Positions 1 to 10,576 of a DNA stretch of 64,000 nt are shown here, piece by piece. Below the pieces are notes generated by a model. The model was not told the origin of the DNA. It ran no database searches and was given only the letters and a program-made list of their open reading frames with translations. The position numbers and the translations under genes are program-made. The stretch is taken from NCBI GenBank assembly GCA_963931925.1, contig OZ007569.1, positions 24,920,662 to 24,984,661 on the forward strand. The letters are read 5' to 3'. The DNA is from Onchidella celtica. Its lineage: Eukaryota; Mollusca; Gastropoda; Systellommatophora; Onchidiidae. Numbering within the stretch: the stretch's first letter is position 1; each line of letters starts with the position of its first letter.

Positions 1-251
1 TCTCGTCTCTCTCCTCTCTCCCTTCTCTCTCCCCTCTTTCTCTTCTCTCTCTCCTCTCTTCCTCTCTCTCTCTCTCCTCTCTCTTCTCCCTCTCCTCTCT
101 ATCTCCCCCCTCTCTTTCCTCTCTATCTCTCTGTGTCTCTCTTCTCTCTTCTCTCTCCTCTCTATCTTTTCTCTCCCTTTCTCTCCTCTCTTTCTCTCCT
201 CTCTGTCTTCCCTCACTGACTTCCCTCTGTTCTCTCTCTTTCTCTCTCTGG
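1..251. repeat. CT-rich low-complexity tract
   Basis: Nearly pure pyrimidine sequence made of TCTC and CCTC runs. It runs off the left edge of the window, so its full length is unknown. No gene is supported here. Confidence 0.9.
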
Positions 252-523
252 TTTACCCCTTCTTTATCATTGATGACCATTTCATGGTGGACAAAAAGAA
301 AGGCCCATTATGGCAGTGTACACAAGAAAGCCCACAAGTTCCTCTGCCTGATGTTGTGCCTTTTTCTGGGTTTGAGTTTAGCTGGCTTCTCTGTAACTTA
401 ATGAATATTTCGTGACTCTCCTTCTTCGGGCAGGGCTGGATACATACAATAGTGTGAAGTTTGATTTTGTTTCTTAGTGGGTGTTAGAAGATTGATGAGT
501 GATTGTTGGTGTTGATGAGACCA
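252..523. other. No recognisable feature
   Basis: Mixed-composition sequence between two pyrimidine tracts. I see no coding signal, repeat copy or RNA gene in it. Confidence 0.5.
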
Positions 524-786
524 TCTCCCCCCCCCCCTATCTCCTCCCTTGTCTCTGTGTGTCCCCCTGTTTGTCTGTCTGTCTTATGTTCTCTGACCCC
601 CCCCCCTCCCTCTCTCAGTCAGTCTCTCTGTTTGTCTGTCCATCTTCTCTCTCTCTCTCTCTCTCTCTCCCTCTTTCTTTGTTTCTTTCTCTCCAGCTCC
701 TCTCCCTCTCTTTCGTTCTCTCTGTTTATTTCTCTCTCTCTCCCGCTCCTCTCCATCTCTTTTTTTCTCTCTCCCTCTCAACTTGC
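524..786. repeat. Polypyrimidine low-complexity tract
   Basis: C-runs and TCTCTC repeats. The two overlapping + strand open frames (about 100-118 residues of Ser/Leu/Pro) are composition artefacts. Confidence 0.9.
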
Positions 787-950
787 TTTCTCAAAACTCA
801 AACATGACGTGGAACACCTCACTCGGTACCCCTGGTCCTCCATTTTGGATCAATTCTAGTTTTTCAGTAATTAAGTAAATAATTTGTCATGGCTTTTTCT
901 TTTGCATTCATTTTAGTTAAAGTTTTGTACGTTTCAAACTGTGCGGATCA

Positions 951-1122
951 GGCACTGTCGGTCTTGGCACTGTCTGTCTTGGCACTTTCTGTCTTAGCAA
1001 TGTCTGCCTTGGCACTGTCGGTCTTGGCACTGTTTGTCTTGGAACGTTCTGTCTTGGCACTGTCGGCCTTGGCACTTTCTGTCTTGGCACAGTCTGTCTT
1101 GGCACTGTCGGTCTTGGCACTG
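951..1122. repeat. 15-bp minisatellite, about 11.5 copies
   Basis: Tandem unit GGCACTGTCGGTCTT with scattered substitutions. The period is a multiple of three, so several frames stay open (for example Ala-Leu-Ser-Val-Leu on the + strand). This is not evidence for a gene. Confidence 0.9.
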
Positions 1123-2699
1123 CATTGTTATGTTTATAAGAAATAATAAGGCTTTCAGAGTTACAGTGTTGTCTACAATGCCGGTACTGTCACCTACTAC
1201 AAGCCCCCCTAACGATATTTTTAATTATGTTTGACATTCTCCTAACACACTTGGCTAAGCCTAATTTCAGCTTTGCACGTTTCTCCTGGCAAATGACGAT
1301 TAGCTGAAATTATACCCAAGATAATGAAGTTTGAAATTCCCAGAGGCAGAAATCAATATTTTGGTGAATTTTTTTTTCTTTAAATGAATACACTTTTAAG
1401 AAAGTTTTCATTTTCATAACTGGTGTTATTTGAAGGGAAGGGCTGACGTCATTCAGCAAACACGCTTAAGGCAATCTTCTGTCGTATTTACACATTTCTT
1501 TCAAACATGCTTGGACCTTCTGTAATTACGGTGGGCGCTAGAATGCAGTCATAGCTTGGCAGCTGTGTTTTCACGGACTATTATTGTCTGAGTCCCCCAT
1601 CATTCTGTAATTCGGAAAGACGAACAGAGAAAATGGATCCGTCTGGCTAAAACTGCATGAAAAAGAGACTGACTGACAGACAGACAGACAGATAAGAGTG
1701 GCGTATATAAACAACAGTAGAAGGTGCGAGAAGGTGAGATAGTTGAATATAAAGTTACTAATTGAAGGAGTTAGTGCTCGACCATGCAGACGTCGACATG
1801 GACTCCAAAACAAGCTGTACTCGCACAGAATTGTGATGTGCATAACGATCAGCGAGTGGACAGTTTTCTATGTAAATCGATGTCTGTCAATCTTTTTCGT
1901 GCCTCGTCCCACTTCAGTCTGTTATAATAATAAAAAAAACAACTCGCCCATATTTTTAACAAAGCTCTACCGCCGCTCAGACCACTGGGATCTGCTTGAA
2001 ATTTTATAGGTGCCTCCTCCCTTTCCACCTGCAAAAGGTTCTTTTTTAAAATTGGACACATGGAATAAGTAGTGAAGTACTTTTGTGTGTCGCTAATTGA
2101 CCACCGCCGATCCTTCATTTTCACGAACACAAGTCATGATGTCATGACATCATCATTTCCTGAAAAATTCTCGGTGCACACTGTGTGCTGTCTACTAATC
2201 GCTGAGCTTTGTGAAAGACCGTACTAATCTCGGCATTAATGTTTTTATGCTGATTCCTTTCGATCTGAAGTAGTGTCCATTGTTTTTTACCAATCGAGGA
2301 ATGGGGCAGTTACTAGTTTACAAAAAAGGAAAAAAAAAGACATGCGCCCCACCAAAGATAGTATACAGTATCTCTATATCTCTACGCCCCTTCTGAAGTT
2401 CGACGCTCCACCAATATATTGCCACGCCCCATCTTGAGAAACACTAACGTAAAGTGGGGCGCTTTGCAAGAGCTGAAGTTTTCACTCATACCAAGCACGT
2501 AAAACTCTTTCTTAGTATCTGTGTATGGCAATGGCTTTTTGTGGCTCAATATAAAACTAAGTTCTTCCATAAAAAAAAATGAAATTTCTGCCGTGATGGA
2601 TCAAAAAACAAAATAGTACAGGCATGACATTTTTTTTTTTTTTTGGTGAGCTTCACACTGAGTGTTAAGTGTGTTTGTAATTGTACACGAGAGTGTTGT
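1123..2699. other. Gene-free, mostly unique AT-rich DNA
   Basis: I see no supported gene. It contains a short CAGA run near 1675-1692 and a 16-bp palindrome of the TGATGTCATGACATCA type near 2138. The short ORFs on both strands show no recognisable protein family. Confidence 0.5.
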
Positions 2700-2906
2700 C
2701 CGAGACACAGGATACTGAGACGAATCAATTCGTTATATTCCGTCCATCGACTTGCGCGCGTATCATCCATGTCAACAATGCAGCAATTCGCATCACGCCC
2801 CTTCATTACTGAACGAAAAAGGGTAGCACTCGCCATATTTCTACTGGCACATTTTGTGGACATAATATGGAGAAGGAATGATTCGACTCGGTGTTCTGTG
2901 TCTCGG
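2700..2906. mobile_element. MITE-like TIR element, family 1, copy 1
   Basis: The element starts CCGAGACACAGGATACTGAG and ends with the approximate inverse, CTCGGTGTTCTGTGTCTCGG, giving imperfect terminal inverted repeats of about 26 bp. A second copy at 28840-29034 shares both ends and the internal segments (CAATTCG, TTCCGTCC, GAACGAAAAA). At 207 bp it has no coding capacity, so it is a non-autonomous DNA element whose superfamily is not assigned. The short ORFs across it are fortuitous. Confidence 0.75.
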
Positions 2907-2913
2907 GTGCAGA

Positions 2914-2945
2914 GATATCTTACACTAACGTTAGTGTAAGATATC
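2914..2945. repeat. Perfect 32-bp palindrome
   Basis: A spacer-free perfect palindrome centred on AACGTT at 2928-2933, with 16-bp arms running GATATCTTACACTAAC. It lies 7 bp beyond the end of the MITE at 2700-2906. It could be a remnant of another foldback element. Confidence 0.85.
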
Positions 2946-2986
2946 ACTGCTCGGGTGTTATTTTAAGGCCGTGGGCTTTTGGGGGT

Positions 2987-3003
2987 GGGGGTGGGGGGGG
3001 GGG
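2987..3003. repeat. Poly-G tract
   Basis: G-rich run of GGGGGTGGGGG type. Similar G or C homopolymers recur in the window (9667, 15616, 39660, 42234, 45070, 45410, 52047, 61720), several of them inside TIR elements. Confidence 0.8.
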
Positions 3004-3398
3004 TAGCCAAAATGCTCAAAAGTTTTCGTGACCAGTTCGCGAACAATTTATTTTCGACAACTTTATCACAGGCTTTTCACCAATGACACGGCTACTGTGG
3101 CCAACCAGTGACACCAAAATATTTGTGAATCTGACAAAACCGGGCTAAAGGTGAACGTTTTATACCTCTGTAAAAAAAATCAAAATCAAATATTTCTAAG
3201 CCGATTACAAGCAAACTGTTTTAAGCGAATGCAGAAAAAATGGCCAAACTTTCATATTATAAGCAAATGTCAATTTCCATGGAAATTCTCTCCTCCCCTC
3301 CCTCCCATTTTGGAGAGGATCTCTCAGGAATTTGATCGTTCACCCCAAGCCGGATTGCGTCATATCCACTCACAACATAACTATCCAATCTACCTATC

Positions 3399-3826
3399 CT
3401 GTGGTCTGGACGCAAGGTGCTCGTTTTTCATACCGACCACCGGGTTCGATTCCCGATCGGTGCAGGCACGTTGGAATTTTTGAATTTTTCTCACATTTAC
3501 CTCTGCCTGATCCTATGGTAGGTAGGATCAAGCACCTAATCTTCTCGGATAATGACGAAAAATTTGGAGGCCTCGTGTGCACGTTGTGCACATTTAAGAT
3601 GCTTTGGTAGTTGGAAATCGAGAAGAGCAGGCCGAACAGGCCGCTGCCCGGGTAAAATTTAAACAAAAAACAACCTGCTAATCCATGTCCCCCCAAACAC
3701 ACACAAACAAAACCCGCCGACAGACGTTGCACTGTGGCGACGACGTGTCTGCTCCGGGCTGCAATGACACTAAGGCAAATATCCCAAATGGTGTTAAAGA
3801 AGTATACAAAATACAAAATACAAAAA
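3399..3826 (+). mobile_element. tRNA-derived SINE, long form, copy 1
   Basis: The tRNA-like head has an A-box-like TGGTCTGGACG and a B box, GGTTCGATTCC, at about 3443. The conserved body contains GATCCTATGGTAGGTAGGAT, CTTCTCGGATAA and GAGCAGGCCGAACAGGCC. A 3' half with CACTGTGGCGACGACGTG and GGCAAATATCCCAAATGG follows, and the copy ends in an ATACAAA repeat tail. Related copies lie at 15121-15407 (+), 47834-48100 (-), 48261-48713 (-) and 58940-59475 (-). It is RNA polymerase III derived and non-coding; the 167-residue - strand ORF across it is spurious. Confidence 0.85.
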
Positions 3827-4504
3827 GTGCAAAATTCTACCGAAAATTCATTATGCAGACAAGTCATATTAAACTGCCACATGACCCAATCTGTCAATCA
3901 ATTATTTTAAAAAGCCTGAATCTTATCAATTAATATACTAACATTTAAGCAACAATGGAGAGACAGGCTGAATCTTCAAGTTGTGAATGAAGGGTCGATC
4001 TCCCATACAATCATAATGTAACAGGACAGTTGGAAAAGCCCAGAAAAACTGGAGGAACTGTAGGGACCGGAACCTGAAAGGTCTTTAAACCAGTATTGAA
4101 TTGAGCTTTTGTGTAAAACGGGCAATATTTGCCCTGAAGGAATAGGAAGCTGTGTCGTTAGGGAAATGAAGAAAGAAAGAAGAAGAAAAGGCGAAACTTC
4201 AGAGGACCAGGAGCAAACAGAAACGTGATTCCGGGTTAAGACTTAAGAAGAATGAGAGGTTGGTTTTAATGATTAGAAGAGTGGGGCAAGAATAATGAAG
4301 GTCATCGGCCAATGAAAACAGGCTTTTTGTTGGTCAAATCGGGGCAGGAGAACCTGGCCCCGTTTCCTCGGTCAGCGTGTGTCTTCAAATGGATAGTGGA
4401 AGGCTGACACAAGTCAAACACCGACCAAATAATACCTGTGTTTGCCGGGATTTTTTTGTTATTGTTCTCTTTTCTGTTTTCTTTTTTCCCTTTTTGCTGA
4501 GAAA

Positions 4505-5037
4505 ACTTAGACGTTGTACGAAAGCACGTAGACCTTACGCGAAGAGCATTATGAACGTGAAAAGTAGATGTAACACGTAGACCATTAGGCGTTTCGCGAA
4601 GACGATTACAAACGTGGAATCTAAAGGTTACACGAAGACCATTAGAAACTGGAAAACTAGACGTTACCCGAAGACAACCGAAGGTTGCACGAAGATAACT
4701 AGACGTTACACGAAGACAGCTGAAGTTTGCACGAATATAACTAGGCGTCACACGGAGATAACTAGACGTTACGTGAAGAAAACTAGACGTTGCACGAAGA
4801 CAACTGAAGTTTGGACGAAGATAACTAGGCGTTACACGAAGATAACTAGACGTTATACGAAGACAACTGAAGTTTGCACGAAGACAACTAGACTTTACAC
4901 GAAGATAACTAGACGTTGCACGAAGACAACTGAAGTTTGCACGAAAATAACCAGGCGTCACACGAAGATAAGACTTAGTAGATGTTACATGAAGGCAAAA
5001 AGACGCTACGCGAAGACCATCAGAAACGGGGCAAATT
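4505..5037. repeat. 21-bp minisatellite with 42- and 63-bp higher-order patterns
   Basis: Diverged tandem units of the type ACTAGACGTTACACGAAGATA alternate with variants such as ACTGAAGTTTGCACGAAGATA. The 21-bp period keeps frames open on both strands (a - strand ORF with Ser-Ser-Tyr-Leu-Arg-Val-Thr repeats and a + strand Thr/Arg/Lys-rich ORF). I treat both as repeat artefacts. Confidence 0.85.
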
Positions 5038-5396
5038 AGATATTACGTGGGGACCACTGTGAATATGAAAAATTGACATTCCATGATGATCATCGCAAAC
5101 GGGAAAGCTACTAACCATGACAGGATTGGCCATGCTCTTCATAATTATAACGTCTGGCATCCGTTCACTCAAGAAAGACACTGTCTTGCTCCGCCCCCGG
5201 TCTTTTTTTGTTCTTTACCTCATTATAATCTTGCACCTAGCCGAACTAAGACCCATCGCCAGTTACTATCTATAATTCAGAACTAGTGGTGAACTCGGAG
5301 GACCCGATTCGAACTAAAATCAAAAAGAATTGATCAGCAGGTAAAATCATCGGAGGTGATGACGTGTTGCAGATTGATCAATAAACTTACTGAAGC

Positions 5397-5644
5397 TGCC
5401 TCAGTTCTTGTTTGTTCTGTCTCCATTTTCTGAAAATCTGGAGATCTTTTAGTTTGTAGAAGAATTATAATAAATGCACACTTTGTTGACACTTGTTTAC
5501 AATGCCTTATGGCACTTATCAAGCTGTTTCACAGTTCGGATTTGTTGTAACTCCTATTCATAATACTAAAGCCGCAACCGTTTAACGTTGAATTTCTCAG
5601 CCCTGCAAAAAGTGGAGTTGGAACAAACAAGAACTCAGGTCGCA
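5397..5644 (-). mobile_element. MITE-like TIR element, family 2, copy 1
   Basis: Inverted ends: CTCAGTTCTTGTTTGTT on the left and GGAACAAACAAGAACTCAGG on the right. It is inverse to the copy at 62546-62798, sharing the ends and interior (CATTTTCTGAAAA, GCACACTTTG, ACACTTGTTT, AAGCTGTTTCAC). It is about 250 bp long and non-coding. Confidence 0.75.
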
Positions 5645-5824
5645 AGATGGTATGATTCAGAGCAGACAAGCAAAGTCATCGCTGTCAGTTCCAGCAATGT
5701 TTAGACAGAAAATGTCTGAGATTTCCATAACGTTCCACATTCATTTGTATTTTGTCTCCCACAGATACTTTTTCTCCCCGAATGTTTAACGTGAGTTTCA
5801 ACAGAATGTGTGGATTTCGTGCAT

Positions 5825-6152
5825 ATCTGAAGAAGGCGGATCCATGAAAGTATTATTTTCTGACGTGGACCCGCAGCACATCCTGTCCTTTCTGAAGGAG
5901 GCCGAACTGTACAAGTTGATTTAACAGATCTTTTTTTATCATATTTACAAGACTCATAGAGATGTACTTTACAGTATGGGCCTTGGCCCTTTAGATTTTT
6001 AATGCAGGCCTTTTCCCGTTAGCTCTATAACTTCTTTTATTTATCTTACCTATAGGCATCTGAGAGCCTGAAAGTTACCCCAAGTGAGGGGGCAATGTGG
6101 CTGTTATCGTGCCGACGAGCCGGTAAACCCAGACTCAAACTCAAAATTTCCT
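5825..6152 (+). mobile_element. 5'-truncated LINE copy (shared-tail family), copy a
   Basis: A reading frame ending at 5922-5924 encodes ILSFLKEAELYKLI followed by stop. This matches the small hydrophobic C-terminus common in RNase H-bearing LINEs of the I type. A 3' UTR follows and ends GTGCCGACGAGCCGGTAAAC with a CAAACTCAAA tail. The same tail recurs in five other places. Only the last tens of codons and the 3' UTR remain, so the copy is dead on arrival. Confidence 0.7.
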
Positions 6153-6264
6153 TCTGTCCGAAAGGTTTTAGTCCAAGTGTAGCCAAGGTTTATCTTGTTT
6201 TGTTATGTACAAAGCGTTTCTCAGCGGTCGTTGAATGAAAATGAGGTGTTGATTCCAAATATTG

Positions 6265-6540
6265 AGGGTTATCAAACAGAATGCGTATATCCAATGTTAT
6301 TCATGGCTCCCAAATGTTTGTAGATGTTGAAGACACAAGATGTGTAACTTTATTTCATAACCCAATAAAACTATTCATGTGACCGCTATTGAAATTTTTT
6401 TGAATTTTCATTGAAATTACAAATTTAAAACTGGTTTTCTCAGTGTAACGATTCTGGACATAAAACATTCTGATTGTCAACCCTCGATATGATTGATGCC
6501 AGACGTAAATAGTTTAGAATTTTTCAGTAACTGATGCAAT
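6265..6540 (+). repeat. Dispersed repeat D, copy 1
   Basis: An inverted, diverged copy lies at 44560-44860. Shared landmarks in order are GGTTATCAA, ATATCCAA, GTTGAAGACACAAGATGTG, TTCATAACCCAATA, ATTCATGTGACCG and GATTGTCAACC. Element class is unknown and there is no coding potential. Confidence 0.65.
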
Positions 6541-6837
6541 CCAAAATGGCTGCCATATGAGAGTGTGTGAGCTCTTCACAATAAAGAGCAATCGGGATTT
6601 TTTTGTTTCTTTTGTTTTCATCTTTTTTTTTTTTAAGGTTCTTTTAGTATCATAACATGTTTGATTGAGATAGAAAACCCCATGATGCCGATTTATTTTT
6701 GTGCCTTCTATGCTCATTTGGGGATTAGTCAGTCTAGCGTACAATACGCAGTACAAAGGTGAACGTGCTGCCGTGAAACTCGAAAGTTGTTTGGATCACC
6801 GAGTCATACCTGGTTTGTCTCAGTTTTGTGGACTCTA

Positions 6838-7516
6838 GAGGGATTATGCATGACAATATCTAAAAAGGCGCTAAACCTTACCTGTAATCTCATAAGTAAA
6901 GGTGAGAAGATTAAACAAGTTCAAAAGTTTAAATATTTAGGATATATAATTACATCCAATGGCAAATGTACAACAGAAATAAATAGGAAGAATTGCGATG
7001 GCTAAAGATAGCTTTAATAAATTAATGAGCTCAATCCTAAAGAACAGAAACATCTCAATGTCAGCAAAAACGAGGGTTTTGAAGAGCTGTGTGTGGTCAA
7101 CCCCCTGTACGGATGTGAATGCTGGACATTAACCAACGACACGGAAAGCAAGCTAGAAGCAACGGAAATGTGGTTTTTAAGGAGATTCCCAAATATTTCA
7201 TAGAAGGAAAGGAAATCGAATGAAATGGCGATGAAAGGTGCCAACACGGAGCGATCACTAATAAAAACAGTTAGGAGAAGACAATTGCAGTTCATGGGAC
7301 ACCTGAATCGACACAAAGATCTTGAACACCTTGCTCTAACTGGGAAAATAGAGGGCAAAAAAAGCAGAGGTAGACAAACGATAACATTATTTAGAGAGTT
7401 CGAACAGATGGGCGACAGGGAAAAGCCAGGACAATATGGGCATTTTGAGAGCATCCGAGCGGAGGAATGAGTGGCGAAACATGATCGTCGATATCTGTTC
7501 CAGTTCCGGCACTTGA
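6838..7516 (+). pseudogene. Decayed non-LTR retrotransposon reverse transcriptase, C-terminal part
   Basis: Translation in shifting frames gives typical LINE post-catalytic sequence: KIKQVQKFKYLGYIITSNG, a cysteine-containing segment around 7085-7130, and RRRQLQFMGHLNRH with GRQT at about 7270-7380. It ends WRNMIVDICSSSGT and stop at 7514-7516. At least two frameshifts and an in-frame stop near 7003-7203 break it. A GA-rich tail (7517-7541) follows. The endonuclease and RT catalytic core are missing, so this is a 5'-truncated, mutated insertion from a family different from the intact LINE at 18.5-22.3 kb. Confidence 0.75.
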
Positions 7517-7541
7517 AGAAAGAGAGAAAGAGAGAGAGAGT

Positions 7542-8004
7542 TAAAACGGGAGCTGGCGCACTAGTGAGACTGGAATAAATGTGTCTTACAAGTTAATACA
7601 AAGAAAGTTCAAGTCTGAGTCAAAACCGACACGAAACAGACTTGTCTTAGTGCACTACAAGCTAGATGTAAATTCAAACTTTCTTGGCGAGCAAAAGGAA
7701 CCGCCTTGCTAAATGTCTCTTTTAATTCATTATTTACTGGCTTAGGAACTATTTTTGTATGAGTTGAGAGACATGTTTTTCAGCGACAGTGGAACTCTAA
7801 TGCATTTTGCTGTTCGTTGGATTCATATATTATTGAAGAGAGTAAGGGGAAATGTGTTAGCTGGACAGGCAAAAGAGAACAGAACGAGATAAGAGTATAC
7901 TAGAGGAATGAACACGGGAGGGCTGCAGAGGAAAAAAAAAAGAAGAGGGAGGAGGAGGATGTTGTAAAGGCTGGACAATTATTCTAAGAAAGAGGGGGCG
8001 GGGG
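7542..8004. other. No recognisable feature
   Basis: Mixed-composition sequence becoming purine-rich toward its right end. I see no gene. Confidence 0.45.
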
Positions 8005-8275
8005 TGAGGGGACAGGATTGAGTGAGTGAGAGAGAGAGGGGGCAAGAGAGAGAGAGAGAGAGAAGTGGAAAGAGAACGAGAGAGGAGAGAGAGGGAAAGA
8101 GGCAGAGAGATGGAGAGAAAGAGAGAGGGAGAAGGCTGGAGAGAGAAAAGAGAGAGATGGGAAGAGACAGAGAGAAAGAGAGGGAGAGAGTGGGGAAAAA
8201 AGAGAGAGGGGGAGAGAGAGAGAGAGAGAAGACAGACAGACAGAGAGAGAAAGAGAGAGAGCCAGAGAGAAATTC
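8005..8275. repeat. GA-rich low-complexity tract
   Basis: Dominated by GAGA and GGGAGA with a CAGA run near 8232. Arg/Glu-rich and Ser/Leu-rich ORFs on the two strands are composition artefacts. Confidence 0.9.
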
Positions 8276-8547
8276 TGTCTGAAATTCCACTTGAGCTTAT
8301 TTAAGAACACTGTTATACAATCTCTCTATCGCCAACGGTAGCTTGACGCTAATTGTTATTCATAGTAAACCGACCAGCCAGAGCGCCCCGTTTTGCCACT
8401 CTACACTTAACTAGAGTCCGCCCTTTTGTCAGTAATTTGGGTTACACGGAAAATGTTTTGGTTTCTGACCGGTTACATTATTGATAAACACGGGCCAGAG
8501 AATTAGACAACCATGGGGAAATTGCTTTTTTTTTTATTTTATTGAAA

Positions 8548-9590
8548 ATTACCATTCACGGCCGGTTTCCAAAATATTATGGGGATTTTGCCAACAGTTT
8601 TTGTTGTTGTTGTTGTTGAAAAGAAAGGGCTACGGAATGTCGGATCTTTAGTCTGAAAGTTAGCCGCAACAGCCTGTTCTTGCCAATGTGGTACTGGCGT
8701 AGAAACTGCTCTTGATTTGAACTTTCTGGGATGTTGGACTTTTACACGGAAAGTTACCCACAAGATCCCCGCGTCTAGCCAATATGGTATTGGAATAGAG
8801 AATGCTGTTGATCTGAAAATTGAAACATTCAAGGATTGTTGGATCGTAAGTTGAAAGTTAGCCACAAGATCCCCGCGTCTAGCCAATATGGTATTGATCT
8901 GAAAATGCCATGGAATGTTGGATCTTTGGTCTGAAGATTAGCCCGAATAGTCTCTTTTTGCCACGGTGGATCGGAATAGTGAATACTGTTAATTTGAACT
9001 TTCTGGGAAATGCTGGATCTTTAGTGTGAAAGTTAGCGGTAATACCCATTCCTTGCCCATATGGTCCTGGAGTAGAAAATATCGTTGATTTGAACTTTCG
9101 GAGAAATGTTGGATCTTTGGTCTCAGAGTTAACCGCAGCAGTCTCTTCTAGTCTGTATGGTCCTGGAGTAGAAAATACTGTTGATTTGAACTTTCTGAGA
9201 AATGTTGGATCTTTGGTCTCAAAGTTAACCGCAGCAGCCTCTTCTAGTCTGTATCGTTCTGGAGTAGAAAATATTATTGATTTGAACTTTCTGAGAAATG
9301 TTGGATCTTTAGTCTGAAAGTTAGCAACAATAGTCTCGTTTGGCCGATATGGTATTGGAGTAGAGAATGCTGCTGATCTGAAGTTTCTAAGAGATGTTCG
9401 GTCTTTAATCTGGTGATTAACTGCAATAGCCTCCGCTCGCCGTAATGGTATCGGTGTAGAGAATACTATTGATTTGAACGTTCTGGGAAATATTGGATGT
9501 TTAGACTGAGAGTTAACCGCAATAGCCTGTTCTGGCTTGTATGGCAATGGAGTAGAGAATGCCGTTCTTTTGAAGTTTCTAAGTAAAACC
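8548..9590 (-). repeat. 96-bp tandem repeat array, in frame on the minus strand
   Basis: About 10-11 diverged copies of a 96-bp unit. The + strand landmark TTGATTTGAACTTTCTG recurs at about 9085, 9181, 9277 and onward. On the - strand, two ORFs (8879-9592, 237 codons; 8539-8886, 115 codons) read a 32-residue repeat with the core FSTPIPY, then TKDPTFLRKFKS. I do not recognise the repeat as a known domain. A period divisible by three keeps a frame open passively, so coding is unproven. A small - to + frame offset separates the two ORFs near 8880. Confidence 0.8.
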
Positions 9591-9599
9591 ATCCCGGGT

Positions 9600-10232
9600 A
9601 CTTAGTTTTTTGTGTGTAACTAGATGAAGTTCCCGGCATTACCGGGATAAGCCTGTGAACCCACCGCCCCCCCCCCCACCCCCATCTCTTTTTGGTCTAG
9701 AAAGCTTCCCATGATTATTCTAGTCTTACTACAGATTTCATGCACACCCATGGAGCTATTAATAACATTTATTAGTACCTCCATGTGCACACCAGAGCGC
9801 ACTCATTTCTGACAGGGAAATTGCGCACAGCGAACTGGACGCGTATTAATACATCGTTTCTAGTGCGGTGGGCTTACTACAGGGAGCCAAAACAAAGATC
9901 ATTGTATTTTACATTTTTACAACTTTTACTTTAAAAATACCTGAAACTTGGATCAACACAATAGATGGATACAAAAGCGATTGGGCTGGATTAGTTGACA
10001 CCTTGAAAAATTAAATTTATAATTTTTGAAACTGTCATTTAGGCTGTAATGTCGAGCAAAAAAAAAGGGTCAAAATTGCACCACAATGAATTACTCCCGC
10101 CAATATTTTTTTTATAATAAGATTTCTGATTTTCGTAGAAAACTTCGTCGTATTACTGAAAACGGGTTGTTATTTTCTGTATTACGCCCGCCTCTTTCTA
10201 CTCTTTCCCCTCCAAAAAACTACAAAACTTTC
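9600..10232. other. No recognisable feature
   Basis: AT-rich sequence with a C-run at 9667-9680. No gene, RNA or repeat copy is recognised. Confidence 0.45.
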
Positions 10233-10236
10233 TTAA

Positions 10237-10534
10237 AACCCCTTCCCTGCATTGCCCTGAACTGTTCCTGGCTGCCTAATCTCGCTATACTGCCATGTGC
10301 CAGGAACTGTTCCAGGCCTAGTTCTTATGCATTTCTTGAGTGAACATATGGAGACAATTCCTGAATTATGATTGTTTTGTATTTCCTAGGTAGTTCCCCC
10401 TACTTACTTGCGTCATTAACTGTATATATTATTTTGAAAATGTGGGATTTGTGGTGTGCACATTTTGAGGTTTGCCTGTTTTGTCCCCGTTTGCACCTGC
10501 CATATGAGTGGAAATATGTGTGGCAGGCAAGGGG
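10237..10534. mobile_element. Candidate TTAA-flanked (piggyBac-like) MITE
   Basis: The left end reads TTAA then AACCCCTTCCCTGC. The right end, inverted, reads TTAA then CCCCTTGCCTGCC. TTAA target sites with CCC-type ends are typical of piggyBac elements. It is 298 bp long and non-coding, and the inverted repeat is short. Confidence 0.45.
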
Positions 10535-10576
10535 TTAATTTATTGTGGAAAACTCCATATTTACTAAGAAGCTGGT

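Noticed and set aside
3394..3897. 167-codon ORF near 3.4-3.9 kb
   Set aside because: It lies across a SINE copy; other copies of the SINE give similar spurious frames.
4302..4961. 219-codon minus-strand ORF with SSYLRVT repeats
   Set aside because: Explained by the 21-bp minisatellite; the opposite strand is also open.
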